This document shows, piece by piece, positions 8,603 to 17,766 of a stretch of 54,280 bases of DNA. Each line of letters starts with the position of its first letter. Position 1 is the stretch's first letter. The position numbers and the translations under genes are program-made. Origin of the DNA: Calidihabitans tengchongensis (GTDB lineage: Bacteria > Sysuimicrobiota > Sysuimicrobiia > Sysuimicrobiales > Kaftiobacteriaceae); the NCBI GenBank assembly GCA_031459615.1, contig JAVKIE010000014.1:1-54280 (forward strand), given 5' to 3'. The notes under the pieces are model-generated. The model had not been told where the DNA came from, ran no database searches, and was given only the letters and a program-made list of their open reading frames with translations.

Positions 8603-9361
8603 CTACGGCGGGGCCTCCGCGGGGCGGGCGAAGGTGAACCGGTAGCCACCCCGGTACGCTGGCACCACCAGCCGCGAGGCTGTCGTCACCTTCACCGGAA
8701 ACCCGAACGCCCGCAGGGCCTCCAGGATGCCCCCCGGCCGGGTGAGATATGCCTGGAGCGCCGCCGGATTGCCGATGGCCGTGATCCGGTAGGGCGGGGC
8801 GATGCGCTTGGCGTTGCACAGGATGGTGGTGCCCACACAGGTCAGGCCCGTGGACACCACCACCCGCTCCCCGTTGATGGCCACCGCATCGGCCCCGCCC
8901 GCCCACAGGTCGTTGACCACCGCCTGCAGGTCCGTGTAATGGAGGATCACCGTGTTGGGGTCGTCCCCGGGGCGCAGGGGCTGCGGGCTGTCATCCAGCT
9001 CCACCACCACGCCGGGCCCGACCACCGCCACCAGCCCCGCCAGCGTCCGCAGCCGTTCCAGGTCCTGGCTGAGGGCCTCCATCCGGGCCCGGCCCTGGGC
9101 GACCCCCTGCTCGTAGGCCCGCAGCCGCTCCCGCAATTCCACGATCTGCTGCTCCAGGGCCGAGCGGGCCCGCTCCTGCTCCCGCAGCAGGAAGCCCAGT
9201 TCCTCCAGCCGCTGGGATGGTACCCGCAGGTGCCGGCGGATCAGCAGTTCGTTACGCACCTGGGTGGCGGCCAGAAAACCCACCGCGGCCAGCAGCGCCG
9301 CCAGGGTGGCCTGCAGGCGGGAGACCTTCCACACGCGCAGTGTATGAGATGTGCCCAGCAT
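8603..9361 (-). CDS. DUF881 (YlxW-like) membrane-anchored coiled-coil protein
   Basis: 252 residues: an N-terminal transmembrane helix (about 16-34), a coiled coil (about 48-102), then a conserved alpha/beta domain. Typical DUF881 features are LVAVVGPGVVVELDDS, the DLQAVVNDLWAGGADAVAING block and a C-terminal VTTASRLVVPAYRG. The family has no established biochemical role and usually travels with small basic protein, as here. Only one DUF881 copy is present; many genomes have two flanking sbp. No good ribosome site precedes the first ATG. A TATACT box (minus strand, 9388-9393) lies 27 bases upstream. Confidence 0.85.
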   Translation of the reverse strand: MLGTSHTLRVWKVSRLQATLAALLAAVGFLAATQVRNELLIRRHLRVPSQRLEELGFLLREQERARSALEQQIVELRERLRAYEQGVAQGRARMEALSQDLERLRTLAGLVAVVGPGVVVELDDSPQPLRPGDDPNTVILHYTDLQAVVNDLWAGGADAVAINGERVVVSTGLTCVGTTILCNAKRIAPPYRITAIGNPAALQAYLTRPGGILEALRAFGFPVKVTTASRLVVPAYRGGYRFTFARPAEAPP

Positions 9362-9398
9362 GGCGACGGCGGATCACGCCTAGGGCCAGTATACGACA

Positions 9399-9464
9399 GG
9401 GAAGAGGGAAGGGGGGTACGCGCTATTCTTTCATTCCTTTCCCCTCTTCCTTCTTCCCTTCCCC
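9399..9464. repeat. Purine/pyrimidine intergenic inverted repeat, copy A
   Basis: A purine arm (9399-9416, GGGAAGAGGGAAGGGG) faces a pyrimidine arm (9436-9464) made of the same GGGAAGA-type units on the other strand, so the RNA can fold back imperfectly. The pyrimidine arm abuts the stop codon of the ATPase D gene. Related elements occur at 32714, 34088 and 46149. Confidence 0.6.
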
Positions 9465-10103
9465 CTAGGTCTTCTCCCGCGCCTCCAGATTGCGCTTGAT
9501 GCGCTTGAGGCGGAAGATATCCTCCCGGGCCCGCTGCTCCAGCACCGATGCGATAAAGCGGATCTCGCCCAGGATCCGGGGGATCACCACCTGCTCCAGG
9601 GCGTTGACCCGCCGGGTGGTCTTCTTGATCTCCTCCCCGATCTTGCGCAGCTTGATCTCGGTGGCCGCCACCTCCAGGATCGCCCGCAGCACCTCCTCGA
9701 AGTGGGCGGCGCTCTCCATGGTGCGGGCGCTGGTGGCGGCAGGGTTGTGCCCGCGCTCCAGCAGGGTGCGGCGCACCTCCCGGACGACCACGTCGGGAAT
9801 GCGGGTCCCCCACACGTTGCGCACCTGGATGTCCACCAGCAGCTCGCGCCGGTCCGCCATGGCCGCCGCCTCCAGGGCCTCCCGGCCCTCCCACGCCTTG
9901 GCCAGGGCCAGCATCAGGTACGCCTCCTCGCAGGCCCGGGTGAGCGTCTCCCGGGCGTGCAGCGACTGGCGTACGATGGTGAAGAAGTCGGCCACGAGGG
10001 CGTCCCGCTTGCGCTTGAGCAGGTCCACGCCCTGGATGGCCACTTTGGCCTGCTGCTTGCGCTGCAGCAGGTTCATCCGGGTGGGGCTGACGGCTTCCGG
10101 CAT
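9465..10103 (-). CDS. atpD: V/A-type ATP synthase subunit D (central rotor stalk)
   Basis: 212 residues, mostly helical, forming the long central-axis coiled coil inside the A3B3 head. Typical N-terminus MPEAVSPTRMNLLQRKQQ and C-terminal LKRIKRNLEAREKT. GAGGAGG lies just ahead of the start. It is the last gene of the nine-gene ATPase operon, as in Thermus. Confidence 0.95.
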   Translation of the reverse strand: MPEAVSPTRMNLLQRKQQAKVAIQGVDLLKRKRDALVADFFTIVRQSLHARETLTRACEEAYLMLALAKAWEGREALEAAAMADRRELLVDIQVRNVWGTRIPDVVVREVRRTLLERGHNPAATSARTMESAAHFEEVLRAILEVAATEIKLRKIGEEIKKTTRRVNALEQVVIPRILGEIRFIASVLEQRAREDIFRLKRIKRNLEAREKT

Positions 10104-10141
10104 GTGCCTCCTCGGGGCGATCTGCGGTCCGAAACCGGGGA

Positions 10142-10164
10142 CCGGCCGCGTGGTGAGCGGCCGG
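10142..10164 (-). other. Intercistronic hairpin between ATPase B and D genes
   Basis: A perfect 8-bp stem CCGGCCGC/GCGGCCGG with a 7-nt loop lies in the 74-base gap between the B stop and D start. No U-run follows, so it is more likely an RNA-stability or expression-balancing element than a terminator. Confidence 0.45.
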
Positions 10165-10177
10165 GGACCCCTGCGTT

Positions 10178-11593
10178 CTAGACCCGCGTCTTCTCCTTCC
10201 AGACCTCCTCCATCAGGTCGCCGAAGTAGTACTTGTCGATGTGGTCCTGCTTGACCCGCTTGAGCTCACCCCGCGGGAACATGGACAGCAGCTTCCAGGC
10301 CAGGGTGAGGGTCTCCTCGATGCTGCGCTCGGCCTGGCCCTGGTGGAGGAACTGGCGCTCGAACTCGTCGGCAAACCGCAGGTACAGGCGGTCGCGCTCC
10401 GTGAGCGCCTCCTCGCCGATAATGGCCACCAGCTTGCGCAGGTCCACCCCGTTGGCGTAGGCCGAGTACAGCTGGTCCCGCAGGGCGCCGTGGTCCTCCC
10501 GGGTGCGCCCGGGGCCGATGCCGTCGTTCATGAGCCGGGACAGGCTGCGCAGCGGGGTGATGGGCGGATAGATGCCCAGCCGGTGCAGTTCGCGGCTGAG
10601 GAGGATCTGCCCCTCGGTGATGTAGCCGGTGAGGTCGGCGATGGGGTGGGTGATGTCGTCGTCGGGCATGGTGAGGATCGGCAGCTGGGTGATGGACCCG
10701 CGCCGGCCGTGGATGCGCCCGGCGCGCTCGTAGATGGTGGCCAGGTCGGTGTACATGTAGCCGGGGTAGCCCCGGCGGCCGGGGATCTCCTCCCGGGCCG
10801 CGCCGATTTCCCGCAGGGCTTCGCAGTAGTTGGTCATGTCGGTGAGGATCACCAGGACGTGCATGTCGAGCTCGAAGGCCAGGTACTCGGCGGTGGTCAG
10901 CGCCATCCGGGGCGTGATGAGGCGCTCGATGGCCGGGTCGTCGGCCAGGTTGAGGAAGACCACTGCGCGCGCCAGGGCGCCCGTGGACTCGAACTGATCG
11001 ATGAAGAACGCCGCCTCCCGCTGGGTGATCCCCATGGCCGCGAACACCACCGAGAACTGCTCCTCGGTGCCCAGGACCTTGGCCTGGCGGGCGATCTGGG
11101 CCGCGATCTCGTTGTGGGGCAGCCCCGCGCCGCTGAAGATGGGCAGCTTCTGCCCGCGCACCAGGGTGTTGAGGCCGTCGATGGCCGAAATCCCCGTCTG
11201 GATGAACTCCTGGGGGCGCTGGCGCGCCACGGGGTTGATGGGGGCGCCGATGATGGGCAGGCGCTTCTCGGGAATGATGGGGGGCAGCCCGTCGATGGGC
11301 TCCCCCAGGCCGTTGAACCGGCGGCCGATCATCTCCCGGGATACGCCCAGGCGCGCCACATCCTCCCGCAGGCTGATGGAGGTCCGGGCCAGGTCCAGAC
11401 CCGTGGTCTCCTCGAACACCTGGATCACCGCGTGCTTCTCGGAGACCTCGATCACCTGCCCTCCGCGCACCGTCTCATCGGGCAGGTGGATGCTGACCAG
11501 GGCTCCGTAGGCCAGGTCCTTCGCCCCCTCCACGAACAGCAGGGGACCCGAGATGTACGAGATCGAGCGGTACCGCTTGGTGGCCAGCTCCAT
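10178..11593 (-). CDS. atpB: V/A-type ATP synthase subunit B (non-catalytic)
   Basis: 471 residues, normal length for the regulatory head subunit that alternates with A. It starts MELATKRYRSISYISGPLL, has the RNA/DNA-like SGAGLPHNEIAAQIARQA region where a P-loop would be in the catalytic paralogue, and ends with the conserved YYFGDLMEEVW region. Start at 11593 has GGGAGGA nine bases upstream; the open frame continues upstream only as a shadow of the A gene. Confidence 0.96.
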   Translation of the reverse strand: MELATKRYRSISYISGPLLFVEGAKDLAYGALVSIHLPDETVRGGQVIEVSEKHAVIQVFEETTGLDLARTSISLREDVARLGVSREMIGRRFNGLGEPIDGLPPIIPEKRLPIIGAPINPVARQRPQEFIQTGISAIDGLNTLVRGQKLPIFSGAGLPHNEIAAQIARQAKVLGTEEQFSVVFAAMGITQREAAFFIDQFESTGALARAVVFLNLADDPAIERLITPRMALTTAEYLAFELDMHVLVILTDMTNYCEALREIGAAREEIPGRRGYPGYMYTDLATIYERAGRIHGRRGSITQLPILTMPDDDITHPIADLTGYITEGQILLSRELHRLGIYPPITPLRSLSRLMNDGIGPGRTREDHGALRDQLYSAYANGVDLRKLVAIIGEEALTERDRLYLRFADEFERQFLHQGQAERSIEETLTLAWKLLSMFPRGELKRVKQDHIDKYYFGDLMEEVWKEKTRV

Positions 11594-11616
11594 GGCGTTC
11601 CGTCCTCCCGTGGGGA

Positions 11617-13392
11617 TTACTGCCCCTCCGCCCCCACCGCCGCCGCCGGGCGGGCGCCGAACGCCGCCGGCAGTTTTTCCAGCCAGCGGGCGATGTACCC
11701 GTCGAATTCGGCAGCGGGCACGTCCTTGAGGCGGGCGATCTCCTCGATCTCCTTCATGTTGAGGATCTCGTCCAGATCCACCCCCCGCCGCAGCGCCGCC
11801 AGGGCGAGGTCGTAGAAGGTCAGGATGGCCTTCAGGATGCCGTAGGACTTGCTCAGCGGGCAGTGGGCGTCGTCGGTGTAGGCGTTCTGCTGCAGGAAGT
11901 CCTCCCGCAGCATCTTGCCGGCCTCGATGATCATCCGCTGGTCGTCCTGCAGCGCATCGGGGCCCACCAGCTGGACGATCTCCTGCAGTTCGGCTTCCTT
12001 CTGCAGCAGGGCGCTGGCCCGGTCCCGCAGGGTTTCGAAGTCGGCCGGCATGTGGTCCCGGTACCACTGGGTCAGCAGGGGCGTGTACAGGCTGTACGAC
12101 CGCAGCCAGTTGATGGCGGGAAAGTGGCGGCGGCTCGCCAGCTTGTCATCCAGAGCCCAGAATGTCCCGGTGATGCGCAGGGTGGCCTGGGTCACCGGCT
12201 CCGACAGGTCGCCGCCGGGCGGGGAGACGGCGCCGATGACGGTGATGGACCCCCGGCGCTCCGGCCGCCCCAGGCACACCGCGCGGCCGGCCCGCTCGTA
12301 GAAGGCCGCCAGGCGGCTGCTGAGGTACGACGGGTAGCCCTCCTCCGCCGGCATCTCCTCCAGGCGGGAGGAGATCTCCCGCATCGCCTCCGCCCACCGG
12401 CTGGTGGAGTCGGCCATCAGGGCCACCTTGACTCCCTGGTCCCGCCAGTACTCGGCCAGGGTGATGCCGGTGTACACCGACGCCTCCCGGGCGGCCACCG
12501 GCATGTTGCTGGTGTTGGCGATGATGATGGTCCGCTCCATCAGCGGGCGGCCGGTGCGGGGGTCTTCCAGGCGGGGAAACTCGTCCAGGACGTGGGTCAT
12601 CTCGTTGCCGCGCTCGCCGCACCCCACATAGATGATCACGTCGGCGTCGCCCCACTTGGCCAGGGTCTGCTGGGTGATGGTCTTGCCCGAGCCGAACGGG
12701 CCCGGGATGGCCGCCGTCCCTCCCATGGCCACCGGGAACAGGACGTCCAGCACCCGCTGGCCGGTGACGAACGGCTCGGTGGGGTCCAGCCGCCGGGCCA
12801 CCGGCCGCGGCGTGCGCACGGGCCAGGGGTGCATCATGGTGAGAGGGGTGCCGTCCTCCAGGCGGGCGACGGCGTCGGTGACCGTGTACTCGCCGGGGCG
12901 GATCTCCGCCACGATCCCGCCCGGAGAGTCGGGGGGCACCAGGATCTGGTGGCGGAACCCGAACTCCTGAACCCACCCCAGCACGTCCCCGGGGCTCACC
13001 CGGTCGCCGGGGCGGACCGCCGGCTCAAAGGCCCACCGCCGGGTCCGGTCCAGGGCCGGCACCACCGCGCCCCGGGCCACGAAGTCTCCCTTCTGGGCCC
13101 GCACGCCCTCCAGGGGCCGCAGGATGCCGTCGAAGATCCCCGCCAGCAGCCCCGGACCCATCTCGGCGGTCAGCGGCCGGCCGGTGCTCTCCACCGGCTC
13201 GCCCACCCGCAGCCCCGAGGTTTCCTCGTAGACCTGGATGAACGCGGTGTCGCCCTCCAGGCGGATGATTTCGCCCAGCAGGCCCTCGTGGCCGACCCGC
13301 ACGATGTCGTACATCCGGGCGCCCAGCATCCCCCGGGCGATCACCGCCGGTCCCGCGATTTTGATGATGCTGCCCCTGATCGCCGTGCTCAT
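11617..13392 (-). CDS. atpA: V/A-type ATP synthase catalytic subunit A
   Basis: 591 residues, full length for the catalytic head subunit. The P-loop GPFGSGKT is at 231-238, after the long non-homologous insertion (about 115-190) that distinguishes V/A-type A subunits from F-type beta. The GERGNEMT and DSTSRWAEAMREIS motifs follow. It interconverts ATP and ion gradient with the membrane rotor. The start has a modest ribosome site (GGGGTGA). It lies 24 bases after the F gene. Confidence 0.97.
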   Translation of the reverse strand: MSTAIRGSIIKIAGPAVIARGMLGARMYDIVRVGHEGLLGEIIRLEGDTAFIQVYEETSGLRVGEPVESTGRPLTAEMGPGLLAGIFDGILRPLEGVRAQKGDFVARGAVVPALDRTRRWAFEPAVRPGDRVSPGDVLGWVQEFGFRHQILVPPDSPGGIVAEIRPGEYTVTDAVARLEDGTPLTMMHPWPVRTPRPVARRLDPTEPFVTGQRVLDVLFPVAMGGTAAIPGPFGSGKTITQQTLAKWGDADVIIYVGCGERGNEMTHVLDEFPRLEDPRTGRPLMERTIIIANTSNMPVAAREASVYTGITLAEYWRDQGVKVALMADSTSRWAEAMREISSRLEEMPAEEGYPSYLSSRLAAFYERAGRAVCLGRPERRGSITVIGAVSPPGGDLSEPVTQATLRITGTFWALDDKLASRRHFPAINWLRSYSLYTPLLTQWYRDHMPADFETLRDRASALLQKEAELQEIVQLVGPDALQDDQRMIIEAGKMLREDFLQQNAYTDDAHCPLSKSYGILKAILTFYDLALAALRRGVDLDEILNMKEIEEIARLKDVPAAEFDGYIARWLEKLPAAFGARPAAAVGAEGQ

Positions 13393-13416
13393 CGCTCACG
13401 CTCACCCCTTCCCGGC

Positions 13417-13737
13417 CTAGCGCAACTTCACGTAAAAACCGATGTGCTCTTTGACCAGCCGCGCAATGTACTCTTCGCTCGTCTCGATCTTCGCCCGGGG
13501 AGCCGGGACGGGAACGATGATCGGCAGGTCCCGGTCCCGCATCAGGCGCGGGAGGGCGTCCTGCATCGCCGCCAGGAGATCCTCGTTGACGGCCACCAGG
13601 CCGTAGTCCAGGGGCAGCATCGCCCGCAGGTGTTCCAGGGCCTCCCGCCCGTCGGCGGCCTCCCGCACCTCGACCCCGGCCAGGCGGAACCCGGTCGCCG
13701 TCTCGGGATCGGTGATCACGGCCACGCGGTAGGCCAC
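13417..13737 (-). CDS. atpF: V/A-type ATP synthase subunit F
   Basis: 106 residues with a CheY-like Rossmann fold; a small rotor-stalk subunit binding subunit D. Family features are VAVITDPETATGFRLAGVEV and PIIVPVPAP. It starts at GTG with GGAGGTG eight bases upstream and begins six bases before the C-gene stop region, so it is tightly packed in the operon. Confidence 0.93.
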   Translation of the reverse strand: MAYRVAVITDPETATGFRLAGVEVREAADGREALEHLRAMLPLDYGLVAVNEDLLAAMQDALPRLMRDRDLPIIVPVPAPRAKIETSEEYIARLVKEHIGFYVKLR

Positions 13738-13742
13738 GGCGC

Positions 13743-14771
13743 CTACACCTCCACCATCTCCTGCCGGACGCGCTCGCGGGGAATGCCCAGCGCCTTCCCC
13801 CGGGCGATCAGGCGGAGGTTGACAACTTCATTGTACTTCTGGGCCAGGTAGCCGATGACGATGTCGATCTCCAACGGGTCTCCGCGGTACAGACCCGCCT
13901 GGACCCGCAGGAGGGCCAGGTCCAGGTCCCGCTCGAACGCCGCCAGGTCCCCCACCGGGCCCCGGACGGGGAATCCCTGCAGGCGCAGGCCGGCCAGGCC
14001 CTGGTCGGCGGTCGCCGGATCGGAGAGGGCCAGGAACAGCCGCTCGTCCACCAGCCGCCCCCCGGGGATGTAAAAGCGCGCCCTCTCGTCCGGCCCCAGG
14101 GATGCCTGCTGGAGTTTGAGGGCCGTCTTCACGTTGGTGGCATCGATCTCCGCCTGCAGCACCCGCCGCAGCACCGCGGCGCTGTGCCCGCGTCCCGCGG
14201 CCCGCCTCAGCCCGTAGGCGGCGTAGAACCGGTCCAGGCGCAGCTCCAGGACCAGCAGATCGCCGCGCTCCCGGTAGTCCGCCAGCCCCTCGGCCAGGGC
14301 GGGGGCCAGGGGGTGCTCCTGGGCGCTGAGGGCGCCCACCACCCCCGGCACGTCCGCGGCGGCGGCCAGTTCCCGCAGGGCGACCTCGCTGAGGGCGCCC
14401 GCCGGCAGGAGGGCGCCGATGATGGCCTCGGCCGGACGCCCGGCGTGCTTGCCCCGGAGGATGGCCCGCAGGTTGGCCACGTCCCACCGCATCAGGACCA
14501 CCTCGATGAGCTCCCGGGCCCGCCCGTCGGCGAACGAGAGGATCCGGGTGGTGGCCTGGTGGAAGTTGCGGGCCAGCGCCTCGTCCACGGCCCGCAGGCC
14601 CGCGTAGCGGGTCAGCGCCTCCTGCAGGTGCGGCCCGTAGGGCGTCTGCGCCAGGGCCGTGACGAACTCCTCCAGCGTGGGGATCGCCAGCAGCTCCTCC
14701 AGGTGCGCGGAGTCCAGCAGGCGGCTGTGCATGGCCCGCACCCGGGCGTTGATGTAGGGAAAGTCGGGCAT
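13743..14771 (-). CDS. atpC: V/A-type ATP synthase subunit C (rotor-to-stalk adaptor)
   Basis: 342 residues, almost all helical, the funnel-shaped subunit (d in eukaryotes) that links the membrane ring to D/F. Starts MPDFPYINARVRAMHSRLL. Contains the repeated three-helix-bundle pattern and the near-C-terminal IGYLAQKYNEVVNLRLIARG typical of the family. The ATG at 14771 follows GAGG. The frame extending to 14993 overlaps the E gene and was rejected. Confidence 0.93.
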   Translation of the reverse strand: MPDFPYINARVRAMHSRLLDSAHLEELLAIPTLEEFVTALAQTPYGPHLQEALTRYAGLRAVDEALARNFHQATTRILSFADGRARELIEVVLMRWDVANLRAILRGKHAGRPAEAIIGALLPAGALSEVALRELAAAADVPGVVGALSAQEHPLAPALAEGLADYRERGDLLVLELRLDRFYAAYGLRRAAGRGHSAAVLRRVLQAEIDATNVKTALKLQQASLGPDERARFYIPGGRLVDERLFLALSDPATADQGLAGLRLQGFPVRGPVGDLAAFERDLDLALLRVQAGLYRGDPLEIDIVIGYLAQKYNEVVNLRLIARGKALGIPRERVRQEMVEV

Positions 14772-14796
14772 GGGCTGCCTCGTCCGCGCGGGGTGA

Positions 14797-15384
14797 CTAC
14801 GTCCCCCACAATGCGGCCGCCACCTCCGGGGCCAACCCCGCCCGGGCGCGCTCCAGGCGCGAGGCCAGGGTGTTCTCCACCACGAACCGGCCGTCGGCGG
14901 ACACCACCCGGACCCCTCCGCTGACGTCGTCGGCCGGCTGCACGTCGGCATCCAGGCCCAGGTCCCGCGCCGCCCGCCGGGCCAGATCGACATCCCGGGG
15001 GTGCACCTGCACCACCACCCGGCCGCCCAAGCCAGCGGCGGCTTCCCGCAGCAGGCCGCCCAGCAGCGCGCCGTAGCGGGCGCGCTCCTGGACCAGGCGG
15101 TCGAGCTCGGCCCGGGCGCGCTGGAACACCTCGGCCAGCGCCTGATCCTTGGCCTGCAGGATCAGCGCCGAGGCGCGCAGGGCCGCCGCGCTGCGGGCCC
15201 GCGTCCGGGCGGCGGCGCGTTCGGCCTCCAGTCGCGCCCGCACGGCCGCCAGTTCCGCCTCGGCCTGCTGGCGCGCCTCCTGGATCAGGCGGTCGGCCTC
15301 GGCGCGGGCGTCGGCCAGGATCCGCTCGATCTCGGCGGCGGCCTCCCGCTCGAGGATGGCGATCAGTTCCGACTGGGATGTCAT
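14797..15384 (-). CDS. atpE: V/A-type ATP synthase subunit E (peripheral stalk)
   Basis: 195 residues: a long charged coiled coil (about 5-110, Ala/Glu/Arg rich) followed by a globular head-binding domain ending ERARAGLAPEVAAALWG. It pairs with the G subunit to form the stator stalks. Position between K and C matches the Thermus operon. Confidence 0.92.
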   Translation of the reverse strand: MTSQSELIAILEREAAAEIERILADARAEADRLIQEARQQAEAELAAVRARLEAERAAARTRARSAAALRASALILQAKDQALAEVFQRARAELDRLVQERARYGALLGGLLREAAAGLGGRVVVQVHPRDVDLARRAARDLGLDADVQPADDVSGGVRVVSADGRFVVENTLASRLERARAGLAPEVAAALWGT

Positions 15385-15402
15385 GAAGCCCCGCCGGGAC
15401 CC

Positions 15403-15720
15403 CTAGATCCGGCTGATCACGAAGAATGCCACCAGAAAGCCCAGGATGATCATCGTCTCGGGCAGGGCCAGGAAGACCAGCATCAGGCCTCCGATCTCCG
15501 GCCGCTCGGCCATGGCGCCGGCAGCAGCCGCCCCGATGCGCGACTGGGCCCACGCGGTGCCGATGGCGCCGAACCCGACGGCGATGGCCGCCGCCAGACC
15601 CAGCAATCCGGCGTTGGGGTTGGCCGGCCGCTGCTCGGCGGTCTCGGGCGCCGCCAGGACCATCCCGGCCGCTCCCAGGACCAGGATGGCGGTGACAATC
15701 ACGACTGCTGCTGTCCTCAC
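15403..15720 (-). CDS. atpK: V/A-type ATP synthase subunit K (membrane ring c-subunit)
   Basis: About 105 residues: a leader-like hydrophobic segment, a short Pro/Asn-rich loop, then a single helical hairpin with the ion-binding glutamate E88 in FLALPETMII. It is a one-hairpin c subunit like that of Thermus, not the four-helix form of Enterococcus. The GTG at 15720 is preferred because AGGAGGTGA lies at good spacing; the GTG three codons upstream (15729) sits directly on that site. Ion specificity (proton or sodium) cannot be decided by eye, although Thr follows the Glu. Confidence 0.92.
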   Translation of the reverse strand: MRTAAVVIVTAILVLGAAGMVLAAPETAEQRPANPNAGLLGLAAAIAVGFGAIGTAWAQSRIGAAAAGAMAERPEIGGLMLVFLALPETMIILGFLVAFFVISRI

Positions 15721-15757
15721 TCTCCTCACCTCCTGCGGTGCCGCGGAGCCGACGAGG

Positions 15758-17716
15758 CTACCGCCTCCCGGGCGCCGCGGTCTTCTGGAACGGGCGGTAC
15801 GCCCGCCCGGTTTCCTCGTGGAACTTGAATTTGCTGAAGAACTCTACCCAGTGCAGACGGGCGGGCTGGATCACGTGGCCGAAGATGGTGAACACGAAGA
15901 ACAGCGCCTGAAACAGCGCCCCCACCAGGACCGCCGCCACCCGCCCCAGGGCGCCCGCCTGACGGCCCAGCTCGTTGGCCGCCATGGCCAGGGCGGCGGC
16001 GGCCAGGCCGAACGCCATCAATCGGGCGTGGGACAGGATGTGCCCGAAAGCCGTGGTGCTTTCCAGCAGCCACAGGAACCGGCGGATGACGTTGCGCTCC
16101 ACGACCAGCGAGACCCCGGCCAGCCCCACGGCGCCCGCAAACAGCCACAGGCCCGGCGCGTCCCAGGAGGCGGGCAGCATGGCGCCCCGGGCGCCCAGGA
16201 ACAGCAGCAGGCCGCCGGTCCCCAGCATGATGACGGCCGCTTCGAACGCGCCTTCCAGGTGCCGGTGCCGCAGGGCCTGGACGAAGTGCACCAGCAGGCC
16301 CAGGAAGATCATGGCGATGCCCGCGGCGATGATCACCAGGAAGTACCGGCCGGTGTTCTCGACCCGGTTGAACAGCGGCCGCACATGCCACAGCAGCTCG
16401 GGCAGGTTGCCGAACGCTTCGGCGTAGATCGCCCCGAACGCCATGATCCAGGCGGCGCAGGCCCGGATCAGAAACGACGCATCCGCCAGCACCGGCGGCG
16501 GGAAGCGCAGGTTCAGCAGCCGCACCTCCACCGTCCGCCCCGCCCGGGCCAGGGAGCGCATCTTCCAGCCCAGCAGGAACAGCAGCGCGCCGTAGCCCAC
16601 GTCGCCGATCACCAGGCCGACAAACAGGGGGAAGGTGATGGCCACCACGGGACTGGGATCCCAGGTCCCATACCGTGGGGGCTGGAACAGGGCCAGCAGC
16701 CGCTGGAAGGGCCGGATCCACGGGTGGTTGTCCAGCAGGACCGGCACCCGCTCGGGGTCGTGGTGCGGGTCGGCGGGAGAATCGAAAACCACGACGTCGG
16801 ACCCGAAGCGGCCGGCCAGGACCGCCCGGATCTGTCCCACGGCCCGCGACGGCGCCCACCCGTGGAGGACGAACGTGTACCGGGTGGCGCCCAGGTCCTG
16901 CAGCACCGACAGCTGGGCGGCCCGGTCGGCCAGCCAGGACCGCAGCACCTCCAGGCGGGGGCGGATCCGGGCGGCCAGCTCGCGCAGCTGGCGGTCCACC
17001 TGCTCCAGCTCCCGGGGAATCTCCCGCCGGCGGCGCTCCATGAGGGCGACGGCATCGGCCACCGCGCCCCCGGCGAACCGCTCCGGCAGGCGCAGTTCGG
17101 TGATCCCCGAGCGGGCCAGCACGGCCCGCACCGCCTCGCCGTCCTCCCGGCGGAACGCCACCACCATCCCCAGGCGCCTGTCGTCGACGGCGCGGCTGAC
17201 CACCTCCACCCGTCCCCCGGTGGCGCGGATCAGCTCGGCGCGCAGCGCTGCCGCCACCTTCAGGTCGGTGGTGTTCAGCAGGAAGCCCAGCGATTCCAGC
17301 CGGGCGCTGCCCCGCAGGGCCTGGAGCAGGGGAGACAGCGCCCGCACTGCCCCTTCGTAGGTCTCGATGAGGGTGCGCTCCTCCTCCAGTTCGAGGCGCT
17401 GCCGGGTCAGATCCCGCACCTGCCGCTCCAGGGCGGCAAGTTCGGCCTCCACCTCGTCCACCGACCCGACCTCAGCCTCGGCGGAAACCGCGCCGTCGGC
17501 GGGGGGCAGCAGGGTGAGCACGGCGTCCGCCTGCCCGAGGAGACGCTCCAGGCGCTGGCGGGCCGCCGCCTGCTCGTCGGTGGCGGGCGGCGGCGGGGCT
17601 TCGTCGGATTCGATCCGGTCCACGTGCAGACTGCCCAGACGCTGCACCTCGTCCAGGACGGCCCCCAGCAACCGCTTGGGGCCCAGCACGATGACCCGGC
17701 TCATCTCGACAATCAT
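15758..17716 (-). CDS. atpI: V/A-type ATP synthase subunit I (membrane stator, a-subunit)
   Basis: 652 residues, full length. An N-terminal cytoplasmic half with coiled coils (about 1-320) binds the peripheral stalks. The C-terminal half has seven to eight transmembrane helices (VAITFPLFVGLVIGDVGYG onward) that form the ion half-channels. The sequence P(L/P)FVGLVIGDVGYG is family-typical. Starts at ATG 17716 or four codons later at 17704 (MSRVIVLGPKRLLG); neither has a strong ribosome site. It is followed by K after 37 bases. Confidence 0.94.
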   Translation of the reverse strand: MIVEMSRVIVLGPKRLLGAVLDEVQRLGSLHVDRIESDEAPPPPATDEQAAARQRLERLLGQADAVLTLLPPADGAVSAEAEVGSVDEVEAELAALERQVRDLTRQRLELEEERTLIETYEGAVRALSPLLQALRGSARLESLGFLLNTTDLKVAAALRAELIRATGGRVEVVSRAVDDRRLGMVVAFRREDGEAVRAVLARSGITELRLPERFAGGAVADAVALMERRRREIPRELEQVDRQLRELAARIRPRLEVLRSWLADRAAQLSVLQDLGATRYTFVLHGWAPSRAVGQIRAVLAGRFGSDVVVFDSPADPHHDPERVPVLLDNHPWIRPFQRLLALFQPPRYGTWDPSPVVAITFPLFVGLVIGDVGYGALLFLLGWKMRSLARAGRTVEVRLLNLRFPPPVLADASFLIRACAAWIMAFGAIYAEAFGNLPELLWHVRPLFNRVENTGRYFLVIIAAGIAMIFLGLLVHFVQALRHRHLEGAFEAAVIMLGTGGLLLFLGARGAMLPASWDAPGLWLFAGAVGLAGVSLVVERNVIRRFLWLLESTTAFGHILSHARLMAFGLAAAALAMAANELGRQAGALGRVAAVLVGALFQALFFVFTIFGHVIQPARLHWVEFFSKFKFHEETGRAYRPFQKTAAPGRR

Positions 17717-17766
17717 GGCGACCCCGTCACCCGCCCGGCCCCCGCCGGGGACGCGCAACTGCCCGC

